Positions 1-6,117 are shown, counted from the first letter of the stretch. The stretch is 6,117 nucleotides of DNA from an uncultured Bacillota bacterium (GCA_902465215.1 CABQMM010000085.1:1-6117), one strand, 5' to 3'. The notes: a model not told the origin generated them from the sequence alone. Program-made: numbers and translations.

Positions 1-393
1 TCCGCGGAGAAATACACCGCCGCCTGCGCCTTCGGTACTGTTATCTATGATTTCTCCGTTATTCATTTCAAAAGTTCCAAATACAAATACGCCACCGCCG
101 TGACAATTTGTAGCGCCAAGCGTGTTGCGGCTGATGGTACCGTCATTCATGATAAATTCTGCGCCATACGCAACATACACACCGCCGCCGTCGCCACCGC
201 CGCCTGCTATGGAGTTTCCGGTAATCTCTCCGCCATTCATAATAAATGTACCACTTGTTACATAGACGCCTGCACCATACTTGGAAGTGGAATTACCTGT
301 AATAGCGCCGCCGTACATTGTAAATTCAGCACTATTATATAAACGGACACCGCTGTCGGTGCTGCCTGTAATGGTGCCGCCGTACATTTCAAA
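1..393 (-). repeat. Beta-helix repeat block 2 in the surface protein
   Basis: Residues 731-861 hold about five repeats of 23-29 residues with the consensus F-x-M-x-G-G-x-I-T-G-N followed by a Gly-rich turn and a GVYV or GVFV strand. Examples are FEMYGGTITGS, FTMYGGAITGN, FIMNGGEITGN, FIMNDGTISRN and FEMNNGEIIDN. The block is still continuing at the window edge. The spacing fits one beta-helix coil per repeat. Confidence 0.75.
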
Positions 394-2583
394 TGCACCG
401 CTAATGCCAATACCGTTTTTGCCTGCCAGCTTGCCTCCGTATAAAATAAGTGTAGCACCCTCTGCAACGCCGGCTGCTTCAGCGTCTGACTTGATTGTTC
501 CGATTTTCCATGATTTTTTCGCGCAGTCTGTGATTGTCACTTTGCCGCCTGTCACTTCAAGAGCCTTACCTTTATATGTGATTGTCTTACCGTTAAGGCA
601 CAGAATGATATCTGCATCTGCCTGAGGCTGCCATGTTGCGTCAAGCGTTACATTCTTCGTAAGGTAATATGTGCCGCTTGTTTCAGGCAGGCTGTTACCG
701 CTGACCCACTGTTCAAAGGTTTTAGTCTCGTGGGTTTCATGACCTTTCACACTTTCTTTACTGTCTGCATTACGTCCGCAGATGCAGTGTTCGTGTCCCT
801 TAAATCTGCACAGGGCAAGACCCCCAGCATTCACGCAGATTTCAAAAGAAACCTCATCATCTGCCGATATGCAATCGAGATGATCCGCACCGTTTGCAGA
901 TATGGATATAATTTCGTCACCGGTCAGGTCTTCCTGTTTTGCCGCTGTAATGCCGATGTCTGCTCTTTCATCAAGCTCACCGAAAGTTATGGTTTTACTA
1001 TCGGCAAGATACAGGTTGTTGTCGGTATTTCCGGTAATCTTAGCCGCACCGGAAACATTCATATTGCTGTTATTGATAACACCTTTTCTATTTCCGGTAA
1101 TGCTGCCGCCGTTCATTTCAAAGGTTCCATTGTTTGTAACTGCGGTATCTTTACCTGTAAGAGTACTGTCGTTTGTTACAAAAGCTCCATTGTTTATAAC
1201 TTCAACATTAAAGGTACCTTCATTTAAAGTACATGCGCCGCCGTTATCAACAGTTATTTTGCCGTCAAAAGAACCTTCCTTACAATCTGTCAGCGCAAAT
1301 TTACTACCATTCTGTACAGTCACATCACCTTTAACGGCATGACCGTTCAGGCAAATCGATACATCTGCGCTAATTTCTTGAGTAGTAGTGAGTGTCACAT
1401 CTTTCGTCAAATAATAAGCACCCGCTGCATCGGTCGGCAGTGAGTCTGTTTTGCTCCACGCAGTCAGCTCTTTATCTCCATGTTTGTGAGGAATAAGACT
1501 GTAGTATGAATAATTTCCTGCTGCGCCTGAACGATATACGCAGCCGTGCGTAGGATCCGGCATAGGTCCGCGGTCAGCATCCGCTCCATCGTCATTGCCG
1601 GCAAGGTTTTGTCTCCATGCAGCCGCCGCTCCGGTTCTGCCGTTGTTCAGAAGATAAGTTGCTTCGCCTGATTCAAACTGCGCTTTGGTAAGGTATGTTG
1701 TTCCCTCGCCCGCATCTGTAGCTCTATCTTTATAATTCCAAAAATAGCAGTTGGATACTGTGCCGTTATTGCTATATGTAATCGCCCACTGCAAAAAACA
1801 AGAGTCATCTTTTCGGTAATAATAAAGATTTCCTAAGAAGCAGCTGTTTTCAATTTTACCGTCATTCTGATAAACCAGACCTCCTGCCTCACACAAGCTG
1901 AGTTTATGGTCTTCCACATAAGACAGCGCTAGAGGACTTGCAAAATAGCAGTCTTTAACAGTACCACTGCTCTCATTTCTATTAACAATCCCTGCAGCTT
2001 TCGGTCTGCCAAATACTGCCACGCTAAGGTTTGGACTATATCCTTCATCGTCCAGTGCACGGTTTATAGCGCCCGCCAAAACTCTGTCATCATCCCATTC
2101 ATAGACACTGCAGCTTGCAATCGTTCCGGCATTGGAATATGCAATCGTACCGCTTTCACCGGCGATGCTATCTAGTCTTACAGCAAGATTCTGTACAATG
2201 CCTGATTGTCCGATGTAGCCGAACAGCCCGAACTTTGTATTCTTGGTGTTCATGCCAAAGTAAATATGATGGCCGTTACCATCAAAACAGCCGTTATAAT
2301 TGTACGTCTCTGTGCCGATAGCATCAGAAGCATCTTCCCAGCTAGTCTCGCCTATAATATCTTTCGTCAGCTTTGCACAGATTTCATTCTGCCCGCCGTT
2401 GACTGCATCCCTGAATGTCTTCATGTCTGCCACACTGGAAATTAAATAGGGGGAGTCAACTGTGCCATCACCTGGTAGATTGACAGTACCCCCCCCCGCA
2501 GAATTTACAGCAAACGCCATGTTCGGAAACATTGTCAAACACATGGCAAATGCAAGTAAAATACTAAAGATTTTTTTCTTCAC
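1..2583 (-). CDS. Large secreted surface protein with GLUG-like and beta-helix repeats (3' end cut by window edge)
   Basis: The frame is open from a GTG at 2583 to base 1, giving 861 codons without a stop. GTG is chosen because AGGAGG lies 10 bases upstream and the frame has a TAA just before it with no ATG between. Residues 1-25 form a signal peptide (MKKK, hydrophobic core, cleavage after AFA). Residues about 118-282 carry GLUG-like repeats (FGLFGYIG, then GTIASC, GTVKDC, GKIENSC, GTVSNC, with Cys at 158, 212, 248 and 279). Two modules with Trp, SLP, YYLTK and CLNG follow (Trp376/Cys411 and Trp626/Cys662). Each leads into repeats of the FEMNGGSITGN type, which in known proteins form parallel beta-helices. 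An HEHCICG motif lies at 597-603. Proteins of this build are usually large cell-surface proteins that bind host or matrix ligands; that role is inferred here. The anchor is off the window. A G9 tract covers codons 29-32. Confidence 0.9.
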   Translation of the reverse strand, partial: MKKKIFSILLAFAMCLTMFPNMAFAVNSAGGGTVNLPGDGTVDSPYLISSVADMKTFRDAVNGGQNEICAKLTKDIIGETSWEDASDAIGTETYNYNGCFDGNGHHIYFGMNTKNTKFGLFGYIGQSGIVQNLAVRLDSIAGESGTIAYSNAGTIASCSVYEWDDDRVLAGAINRALDDEGYSPNLSVAVFGRPKAAGIVNRNESSGTVKDCYFASPLALSYVEDHKLSLCEAGGLVYQNDGKIENSCFLGNLYYYRKDDSCFLQWAITYSNNGTVSNCYFWNYKDRATDAGEGTTYLTKAQFESGEATYLLNNGRTGAAAAWRQNLAGNDDGADADRGPMPDPTHGCVYRSGAAGNYSYYSLIPHKHGDKELTAWSKTDSLPTDAAGAYYLTKDVTLTTTQEISADVSICLNGHAVKGDVTVQNGSKFALTDCKEGSFDGKITVDNGGACTLNEGTFNVEVINNGAFVTNDSTLTGKDTAVTNNGTFEMNGGSITGNRKGVINNSNMNVSGAAKITGNTDNNLYLADSKTITFGELDERADIGITAAKQEDLTGDEIISISANGADHLDCISADDEVSFEICVNAGGLALCRFKGHEHCICGRNADSKESVKGHETHETKTFEQWVSGNSLPETSGTYYLTKNVTLDATWQPQADADIILCLNGKTITYKGKALEVTGGKVTITDCAKKSWKIGTIKSDAEAAGVAEGATLILYGGKLAGKNGIGISGAFEMYGGTITGSTDSGVRLYNSAEFTMYGGAITGNSTSKYGAGVYVTSGTFIMNGGEITGNSIAGGGGDGGGVYVAYGAEFIMNDGTISRNTLGATNCHGGGVFVFGTFEMNNGEIIDNSTEGAGGGVFLRG
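583..708 (-). repeat. Surface-protein module, copy B (Trp...SLP...YYLTK...CLNGK)
   Basis: Residues 626-667 repeat copy A: Trp, SLPETSGTYYLTKNVTL, then CLNGKTI. It is preceded by the His-rich stretch GHETHETK at 614. The two copies differ at many positions, so this is an old internal duplication and not a recent DNA repeat. Confidence 0.75.
1027..1233 (-). repeat. Beta-helix repeat block 1 in the surface protein
   Basis: Residues 451-519 contain short repeats ending in T(L/I)TG or ITGN, such as GTFEMNGGSITGN and AAKITGN, with an Asn-Asn-Gly turn before each strand (VINNGAF, VTNNGTF). On the DNA the repeat is visible as two near-identical copies of ccattgtttgtaact around 1126-1141 and 1186-1201. 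The pattern fits a right-handed parallel beta-helix. Confidence 0.65.
1336..1458 (-). repeat. Surface-protein module, copy A (Trp...SLP...YYLTK...CLNGH)
   Basis: Residues 376-416 run from a Trp through SLPTDAAGAYYLTKDVTL to CLNGHAV. The same layout recurs 250 residues later, with the Trp-to-Cys distance almost unchanged (35 against 36 residues). It is preceded by a His-rich start, HKHGDKEL at 366, and followed by beta-helix repeats. Confidence 0.75.
2489..2497 (-). repeat. Homopolymeric G9 tract inside the surface-protein gene (candidate phase-variation switch)
   Basis: Nine consecutive C on the plus strand read as nine G in the coding strand and encode Ala29-Gly30-Gly31-Gly32, four residues after the predicted signal peptide cleavage site. 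With nine G the gene is open. With ten G the frame meets TGA seven codons after the tract, and with eight G it meets TAA about fifteen codons after it. Long G or C tracts placed early in surface-protein genes are known slipped-strand switches in other bacteria. Whether this one varies is not shown by a single sequence. Confidence 0.75.
2509..2583 (-). other. Signal peptide of the surface protein
   Basis: Residues 1-25 have three lysines at the N-terminus, a hydrophobic core (IFSILLAFAMCLTMF) and an AFA cleavage motif, as expected for Sec export and signal peptidase I. There is no lipobox, so the protein is not a lipoprotein. A run of seven A covers codons 3-5 of this segment. Confidence 0.85.
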
Positions 2584-2593
2584 GAATGTTTTA

Positions 2594-2599
2594 CCTCCT
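2594..2599 (-). promoter_or_regulatory. Ribosome binding site that fixes the GTG start of the surface protein
   Basis: The coding strand reads AGGAGG, a full Shine-Dalgarno core, 10 bases before GTG. The next in-frame ATG is inside the signal peptide (codon 14), so GTG is the only start that gives a whole signal peptide. Confidence 0.8.
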
Positions 2600-2621
2600 A
2601 CTATTAATTATACTTACCATA

Positions 2622-2650
2622 ATTTTACCTTATCTTGCTGTCCCTTGCAA
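2622..2650 (-). promoter_or_regulatory. Sigma-A type promoter for the surface protein
   Basis: On the minus strand a -35 box TTGCAA (2650-2645) and a -10 box TAAAAT (2627-2622) are separated by exactly 17 bases. The -10 matches the consensus in five of six positions and the -35 in four. Transcription would begin near 2615, leaving a leader of about 30 bases before GTG. Confidence 0.6.
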
Positions 2651-2706
2651 GAAATTTCGTCTTAATGAATGCAAGTATTTTAGTGAGGTTATTACAATTA
2701 TAGCGC

Positions 2707-2735
2707 TTGACAAAACGGCTTTACTCATGTATTGT
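2707..2735 (+). promoter_or_regulatory. Sigma-A type promoter for the lipoprotein gene
   Basis: A perfect -35 TTGACA (2707-2712) is followed after 17 bases by TATTGT (2730-2735), which matches the -10 consensus in four of six positions. It points at the lipoprotein start about 50 bases downstream. It stands back to back with the surface-protein promoter, with 56 bases between the two -35 boxes, so one regulator could act on both genes. Confidence 0.55.
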
Positions 2736-2773
2736 GAAAGCAAGTTAAAGTCAATTTGCGCGAATGCGGATAT

Positions 2774-2778
2774 GGAGG
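2774..2778 (+). promoter_or_regulatory. Ribosome binding site that fixes the lipoprotein start
   Basis: GGAGG lies 8 bases before the ATG at 2787. The same open frame extends upstream to 2586, but the earlier ATGs have no such site and would put a poor leader ahead of the lipoprotein signal. Confidence 0.75.
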
Positions 2779-2786
2779 GGAATAGG

Positions 2787-3365
2787 ATGAGAGATAAGAG
2801 AGGTCGAGGAAAATGCGCCCTGCTTTTGGCAGTAGTGATGATTGCAGCATTGCTTTCTTGCGGATGTGCAGAGGAGAAAGAGCCGGAAGCGGCATTAACG
2901 CCACAGCAAGAGGCGGAAAATTGGATAACGACGAATTACGAAGATTTTTATGACATTCGTAATTTGGAGAGCACGCTTCTCAGCGAGGACGAGGTGGACG
3001 GAGAACTGCAGTATAAAGTCAAAGTTGAATGCGAAACGAAGTACAAATTTGAGAGTGTCGAGGATATCCCGTTTGTCAAGGGTATACGGGATGAAATCAA
3101 AGATATGGAGCTGAGCGAAACACAGCAGGCCGCCATCGAGGATTACATCAAGGAGATTGGTGAGGACGCAGATTTTGGTAATTATAGTGGATTTACGGTT
3201 GATCTCGTAATCAAAGAAGCCAAGGACGACTCTTCCAAGCCGCATCAGATATATTTCTGCAATGATGGCGGAGAACTTGAACCAGTCGACTCGCTTAAGC
3301 TTGACGAAGATGCTTTGTATCGCGACGGGAAAAACGCGGTAAAACAGATTTTGAATCTTTCATAA
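2787..3365 (+). CDS. Small secreted lipoprotein of unknown function
   Basis: The product has 192 residues. A basic N-terminus (RDKRGRGK) precedes a hydrophobic stretch (about 11-23) and then LLSCGC, so Cys25, or less likely Cys27, would be lipid-modified by Lgt and cut by signal peptidase II. The mature part is acidic (rich in Glu and Asp) and has a mix of probable helix and strand: ALTPQQEAENWI near the start, the strand-like ELQYKVKVECETKYKF in the middle, an acidic helix (SETQQAAIEDYIKEIG), and a final strand and helix. I do not recognise the family. The start at 2787 is chosen for its ribosome binding site. The gene is divergent from the surface protein, shares its control region, and ends at its own terminator. 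It should sit on the outer face of the cytoplasmic membrane. Confidence 0.85.
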   Translation: MRDKRGRGKCALLLAVVMIAALLSCGCAEEKEPEAALTPQQEAENWITTNYEDFYDIRNLESTLLSEDEVDGELQYKVKVECETKYKFESVEDIPFVKGIRDEIKDMELSETQQAAIEDYIKEIGEDADFGNYSGFTVDLVIKEAKDDSSKPHQIYFCNDGGELEPVDSLKLDEDALYRDGKNAVKQILNLS

Positions 3366-3373
3366 GACGAGAG

Positions 3374-3410
3374 AAGGGCAGCCTGCATATCAAATTGCAG
3401 ACTGCCTTTT
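3374..3410 (+). terminator. Rho-independent terminator of the lipoprotein gene
   Basis: A stem pairs 3374-3387 with 3396-3409 with a single C/A mismatch and an 8-base loop (tatcaaat). The right arm ends in TTTT, partly inside the stem. It begins 9 bases after the TAA of the lipoprotein gene. There is no T run on the other strand, so it acts only on plus-strand transcripts. Confidence 0.75.
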
Positions 3411-3465
3411 ATATGCTATTTTTCCCGAATTGTGAAGAGTGACCAGGCTGTAAAAAGCAGTGCAG

Positions 3466-3510
3466 ATTTTGCAAAAAGAAAAAGCGTAAATCCGTTTGGA
3501 CTTACGCTTT
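3466..3510 (-). terminator. Rho-independent terminator of the NhaC operon
   Basis: A 13-pair stem (3481-3493 with 3498-3510, one A/C mismatch) closes a GTTT loop. On the minus strand it is followed by CTTTTTCTTTTTG, a clear U-rich tract. It lies 13 bases after the stop of the 166-residue membrane protein, at the end of the minus-strand operon. Confidence 0.8.
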
Positions 3511-3523
3511 CGCTACATACTTT

Positions 3524-4024
3524 TTATTTTTTGCGTCGCTTTGCAGCGGCTTTCTGCGCCTTTGCGACTTCTTGCCTGTGAAGAATCTGCTGCTCGCGGA
3601 GCTCCTGCTCCGTTTCGGTAATATCATCAATATAGATGTGCGGATTCATGCGCCGCGCAAGCTCCATTGCGCCCTTACAATCGGAAGGCTTCATCGTGAA
3701 AGTCCGTGTTACCACGTCCTTGCCGATATGAAGCATGACATTCGGTCTTGCACGCTTGTAATCCGGGTGCAGGGTCGTTATTTCATCCCATGCCCAATAG
3801 TTATGCTTGATGCAGACTTTGAACAAATTGTATTTAATATCTACCCCTTCTTCCGAGATAATGTGTTCCCTTTCAAAGAAGCAGGCGAGCATTACCATTA
3901 ACGCAAGCGGAATATAAATGTACTGACCTGCGGCATATTCTCTGTAAAGCAGGTATGCGGCAATGATAAAGATTGTAATCGTCAGCCAAAGCTCACGCTG
4001 TTTAATGATTCCGTGGTATTTCAT
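3524..4024 (-). CDS. Membrane protein with two transmembrane segments and a probable bacterial PH-like domain
   Basis: The product has 166 residues. Two hydrophobic segments (about 12-27 and 36-50) form a hairpin. They are followed by a region (about 51-128) with the strand pattern and a final helix of bacterial PH-like domains (ISEEGVDIKYNLFKVCIKHNYWAWDEIT, then MLHIGKDVVTRTFTMK, then the helix DCKGAMELARRM). This is the layout of YcxB-like and similar membrane proteins; the match is by pattern only. The last 30 residues form a charged, probably coiled tail that ends in KAAAKRRKK and would face the cytoplasm. AAGGAAG lies 8 bases before the ATG. The gene starts 31 bases after the complete NhaC gene and is followed directly by the operon terminator, so it is co-transcribed with the antiporters. 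A role in their regulation or assembly is only a guess. Confidence 0.8.
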   Translation of the reverse strand: MKYHGIIKQRELWLTITIFIIAAYLLYREYAAGQYIYIPLALMVMLACFFEREHIISEEGVDIKYNLFKVCIKHNYWAWDEITTLHPDYKRARPNVMLHIGKDVVTRTFTMKPSDCKGAMELARRMNPHIYIDDITETEQELREQQILHRQEVAKAQKAAAKRRKK

Positions 4025-4055
4025 AGCAAAATCTTCCTTTAAATTCTATCGAATA

Positions 4056-5579
4056 TTATTTAATGTCTTTCGCTTTGCCGGCACTTCTGAGTTCTGCAAG
4101 AGCGGCGAGTGCCTTTTCGTGAGCTTCCTTCGGGGCACCTGCAACGGAGCCCTTGACAAGCTTGCCGAAGATATTGGTTCTCGATCCGTCAGCATAGAGA
4201 ATGTTGGAGCCGAAGGAGACGGTAACGATTGCGAAAATCGGGTTGATTAAGTTCATGAAGGTGAACGGCAGGTAGGATAATGTCGGAACACCTAAAATGT
4301 TTGAGTGGTAAGCACCGCAGGATGACCACGGAACCAGTGGTGACCAGAGTGTACCGCCGTCTTCCAGTGTTCTGGAAAGCATGTTTCTTGCAAGACCCAT
4401 TTCGTCAAATTTGTCTTTATACATACTTGCAGGAATAATCAGTCCGAGGTACTGGTCGCACATTGTCGTAATACAGAATACGGATGTAAGGATTGTAACG
4501 ACGATGAGCTGGAACGGTGTACGAACCTTCTTGATTAAACCGCCGAGCAGGGATTCTACAGCACCAATTGTCTGGAGAATTCCGCCGAAAGCAACAGCTA
4601 CGATTACGAGGTTGTTTGTCCAAAGCATGCTGTCCATACCACCTTTGTTAAGGAGTGTATCGCAAAGCTCATTTCCGGTTTCCGCACTGTAGCCGTAATG
4701 CATCATGGTGATGCAGTCGGAGAAGTTTGCACCCTGGAAAATAACCGCAAAGATACATCCGATAATCGAAACCAGAATTACGCCTGCCAGTGCCGGCATT
4801 TTGATAAGAGCAACAACTACGATTGCAACCAGCGGAAGCAGGAGCACAGGGCTCATATAGTCATAATGGTCGATGATTGCTTGAGATAAGCCGTTTGCAA
4901 GTTCAGGATCATACTGAGCACTGCCCTGAAGGGAAATAATAGAATAAATAATGATTGCAATTACAAGGCTTGGGAATGTAGTTGTTATCATTGCTCGTAC
5001 ATGGTCGAAAAGACCGGTCTGAGCGGAACCTGCGGCGAGGTTCGTGGAGTCGGAAAGCGGGGAGAATTTGTCTCCGCAGCAAGCACCGGAAAGAATCATG
5101 CCGGCAACGAGCGCAGGGTTGAGCCCCATTGTCGTACCGATTGCCATGAACGCAATACCGAGTGTTGCAGTTACCGTCCAAGCAGAACCGATTGCAATAC
5201 CTACAGCAGCGCATAAGATACATGCAAGCGGAAGGAAAAGCTTCGGGCTGATTAATTGCAGACCATAGTATACAACGGCAGGAATTGTACCTGTCCATTC
5301 AAAAGAACCGATCAGACATCCTACGCAGAGAATGATGATGATTGCTTCCAGTGACTGGCTGACAGCGTTGAGGCCGCCTGCCAGCATATCTGCATAGGAA
5401 TAACCGCAGAGTTTGCCGACAAGCATTGCTACGCAGCAAGCAAGAAGTACCGGAATGTGAGGATCCTGTCCCCAACCGAAAACATAGTTTGAAATCATGA
5501 TAGCGAGCAGGAATACAATCGGAATCAGAGCTTCGATTTTATTCGGCATGCGCGCGGTTTTTACTGTTTGTTCGTTCAT
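4056..5579 (-). CDS. NhaC-family Na+/H+ (or Na+-coupled organic ion) antiporter
   Basis: The product has 507 residues, a usual length for the NhaC family, with many hydrophobic segments from about residue 15 to 460. Family signatures are clear: GSAWTVTATLG (131-141), SGACCGDKFSPLSDSTNLAA (164-183), AFGG near the middle, CDQY (374-377) and LEDGGTLWSPLVPWSSCG (405-422). These polar residues within membrane segments are thought to form the ion path. It should exchange cytoplasmic Na+ for external H+, but the family also includes the malate/lactate exchanger MleN of Bacillus, so the substrate is not settled. The start is ATG at 5579 with AAGGAGG 11 bases upstream. It begins 21 bases after the stop of another NhaC gene and is followed after 31 bases by the PH-like membrane protein. 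The tail after residue 465 is hydrophilic and Ala/Lys-rich. Confidence 0.93.
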   Translation of the reverse strand: MNEQTVKTARMPNKIEALIPIVFLLAIMISNYVFGWGQDPHIPVLLACCVAMLVGKLCGYSYADMLAGGLNAVSQSLEAIIIILCVGCLIGSFEWTGTIPAVVYYGLQLISPKLFLPLACILCAAVGIAIGSAWTVTATLGIAFMAIGTTMGLNPALVAGMILSGACCGDKFSPLSDSTNLAAGSAQTGLFDHVRAMITTTFPSLVIAIIIYSIISLQGSAQYDPELANGLSQAIIDHYDYMSPVLLLPLVAIVVVALIKMPALAGVILVSIIGCIFAVIFQGANFSDCITMMHYGYSAETGNELCDTLLNKGGMDSMLWTNNLVIVAVAFGGILQTIGAVESLLGGLIKKVRTPFQLIVVTILTSVFCITTMCDQYLGLIIPASMYKDKFDEMGLARNMLSRTLEDGGTLWSPLVPWSSCGAYHSNILGVPTLSYLPFTFMNLINPIFAIVTVSFGSNILYADGSRTNIFGKLVKGSVAGAPKEAHEKALAALAELRSAGKAKDIK

Positions 5580-5600
5580 TGTAAAAATATCCTCCTTGAC

Positions 5601-6117
5601 TTAGATTTCCTCGATGTCTTCCAGCCTGTCCCGAATCGGTTTTGAAGGATCCAAAGGTGTGAGCTTAAATCCTGTCACGGCATAAAGTGCCGAGATGAGG
5701 GGGTTTAAGTAGGCCATGAAGCAAAACGGGAAATAAACGAATGCACTGACGCCTAAGACGGAGTAATACAAAGCACCGCAGGTCGACCAAGGAACAATGC
5801 CGGATGTCAAAGTTCCGGCGTCTTCCAGAAGCCGAGACAGGTTTTCCGGTGCAAGGTTCAGCTTTTTGTAGGTTTCTTTGAACATTTGTCCGGGGATTAC
5901 GATGGACATATACTGGTCGGCAGCTAAAAAATTCATGCCGATGCAGAAAAATATGTTTGCGATCATGATGGAAGCTCTGGTTCTGCAGCTCAGAAGGATC
6001 GTCTCGATGAAAACATCCAGACAGCCGATGCACTTAATCGCACCGCCAAATGCCAGTGCGCAGATAACCAAAGAAATTGTATACATCATGGACTGCATTC
6101 CACCTCTGTTCAGAAGC
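5601..6117 (-). CDS. Second NhaC-family antiporter, C-terminal part (5' end cut by window edge)
   Basis: About 172 C-terminal codons are present; the start is beyond the right edge. The true frame continues upstream of the first visible Met at 6098 (LLNRGGM), which matches LLNKGGM in the neighbouring NhaC protein, so that Met is not the start. Shared signatures are AFGG, ADQY, and LEDAGTLTSGIVPWSTCG. By eye about 40 percent of residues agree with the neighbour over the best-aligned 118 positions, so the two are old paralogues. Differences include ADQY for CDQY and TSG for WSP in the last motif, which may mean a different substrate. The protein ends soon after the last hydrophobic segment and lacks the long hydrophilic tail of its neighbour. 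It is the upstream gene of the operon visible here. Confidence 0.92.
   Translation of the reverse strand, partial: LLNRGGMQSMMYTISLVICALAFGGAIKCIGCLDVFIETILLSCRTRASIMIANIFFCIGMNFLAADQYMSIVIPGQMFKETYKKLNLAPENLSRLLEDAGTLTSGIVPWSTCGALYYSVLGVSAFVYFPFCFMAYLNPLISALYAVTGFKLTPLDPSKPIRDRLEDIEEI

Larger units (their letters stand above)
2584..2786. promoter_or_regulatory. Divergent intergenic region between surface protein and lipoprotein
   Basis: This 203-base gap is AT-rich and holds one promoter and one ribosome binding site on each strand. Between the two -35 boxes (2651-2706) I see no convincing long inverted repeat, though TGCAAG occurs twice (2646-2651 and 2670-2675). No riboswitch or small gene is evident. 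Confidence 0.6.

Noticed and set aside
100..1342. Plus-strand open frames at 100-342, 281-625, 730-1227 and 902-1342
   Set aside because: They lie wholly inside the minus-strand surface-protein gene, have no ribosome binding sites of note, and their translations mirror the repeats of that gene in low-complexity form.
2489..2497. Frameshift or pseudogene at the G9 tract
   Set aside because: Reading through with nine G keeps signal peptide and mature protein in the same frame for all 861 codons, so the gene is intact as given.
2571..2577. A7 tract in the coding strand at codons 3-5 of the surface protein as a second slippage site
   Set aside because: Seven A in Lys codons of a signal peptide is common and short for slippage; the G9 tract is the stronger candidate.
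2586..2786. Longer version of the lipoprotein starting at 2586
   Set aside because: It would begin almost on top of the surface-protein start, contain the promoter and ribosome binding site of the lipoprotein, and bury the signal peptide.
2895..3245. Minus-strand open frames at 2895-3245 and 2948-3136
   Set aside because: They are antisense to the lipoprotein gene, which has its own start signals, lipobox and terminator.
3464..3478. TTTTGCAAAA palindrome between the two terminators as an operator
   Set aside because: It overlaps the U-rich tract of the minus-strand terminator and is explained by it; it lies between two convergent gene ends where an operator is not expected.
4417..5298. Minus-strand open frames at 4417-4623 and 4909-5298, and plus-strand frames across 4381-5268
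   Set aside because: They are alternative frames of the NhaC gene, rich in Arg, Cys and His as expected for shifted reading of a membrane protein.
5665..6033. 122-residue minus-strand frame inside the second NhaC gene
   Set aside because: It is a shifted reading of the NhaC coding sequence; the frame with the NhaC motifs is the real one.

Overview
The window looks like part of a chromosome from an anaerobic Bacillota (Firmicutes) bacterium, most likely of the class Clostridia. The reasons are strong AGGAGG-type ribosome binding sites, a secreted surface protein built from GLUG-like and CLNGH/beta-helix modules that are typical of gut and oral Clostridia, and tandem NhaC-family transporters. 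The genus cannot be fixed from the sequence alone. No RNA genes, CRISPR arrays, insertion sequences or phage genes are visible.

Left part (1-2583, minus strand): the first 861 codons of a very large exported surface protein. It starts at GTG, has a signal peptide, then a GLUG-like repeat region, then two copies of a module (Trp...SLP...YYLTK...CLNG) that each lead into parallel beta-helix repeats. The gene runs off the left edge, so the anchor and the C-terminus are not seen. A run of nine G lies just after the signal peptide, and changing its length by one base in either direction leads to a stop within a few codons. This makes the gene a candidate for phase variation and is the most interesting point in the window.

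Middle (2584-2786): a compact divergent control region with a good promoter on each strand, one for the surface protein and one for the small lipoprotein at 2787-3365 on the plus strand. The lipoprotein ends at its own terminator. It converges on the right-hand minus-strand operon, which has a separate terminator on the opposite strand.

Right part (3524-6117, minus strand): three closely spaced genes that read as one transcription unit. In transcription order they are the C-terminal part of one NhaC-family antiporter (cut by the right edge), a complete 507-residue NhaC-family antiporter, and a 166-residue membrane protein with a probable bacterial PH-like domain and a basic tail. The gaps are 21 and 31 bases. 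The operon probably serves Na+/H+ or Na+-coupled organic acid or amino acid exchange across the cytoplasmic membrane. Its promoter lies outside the window.
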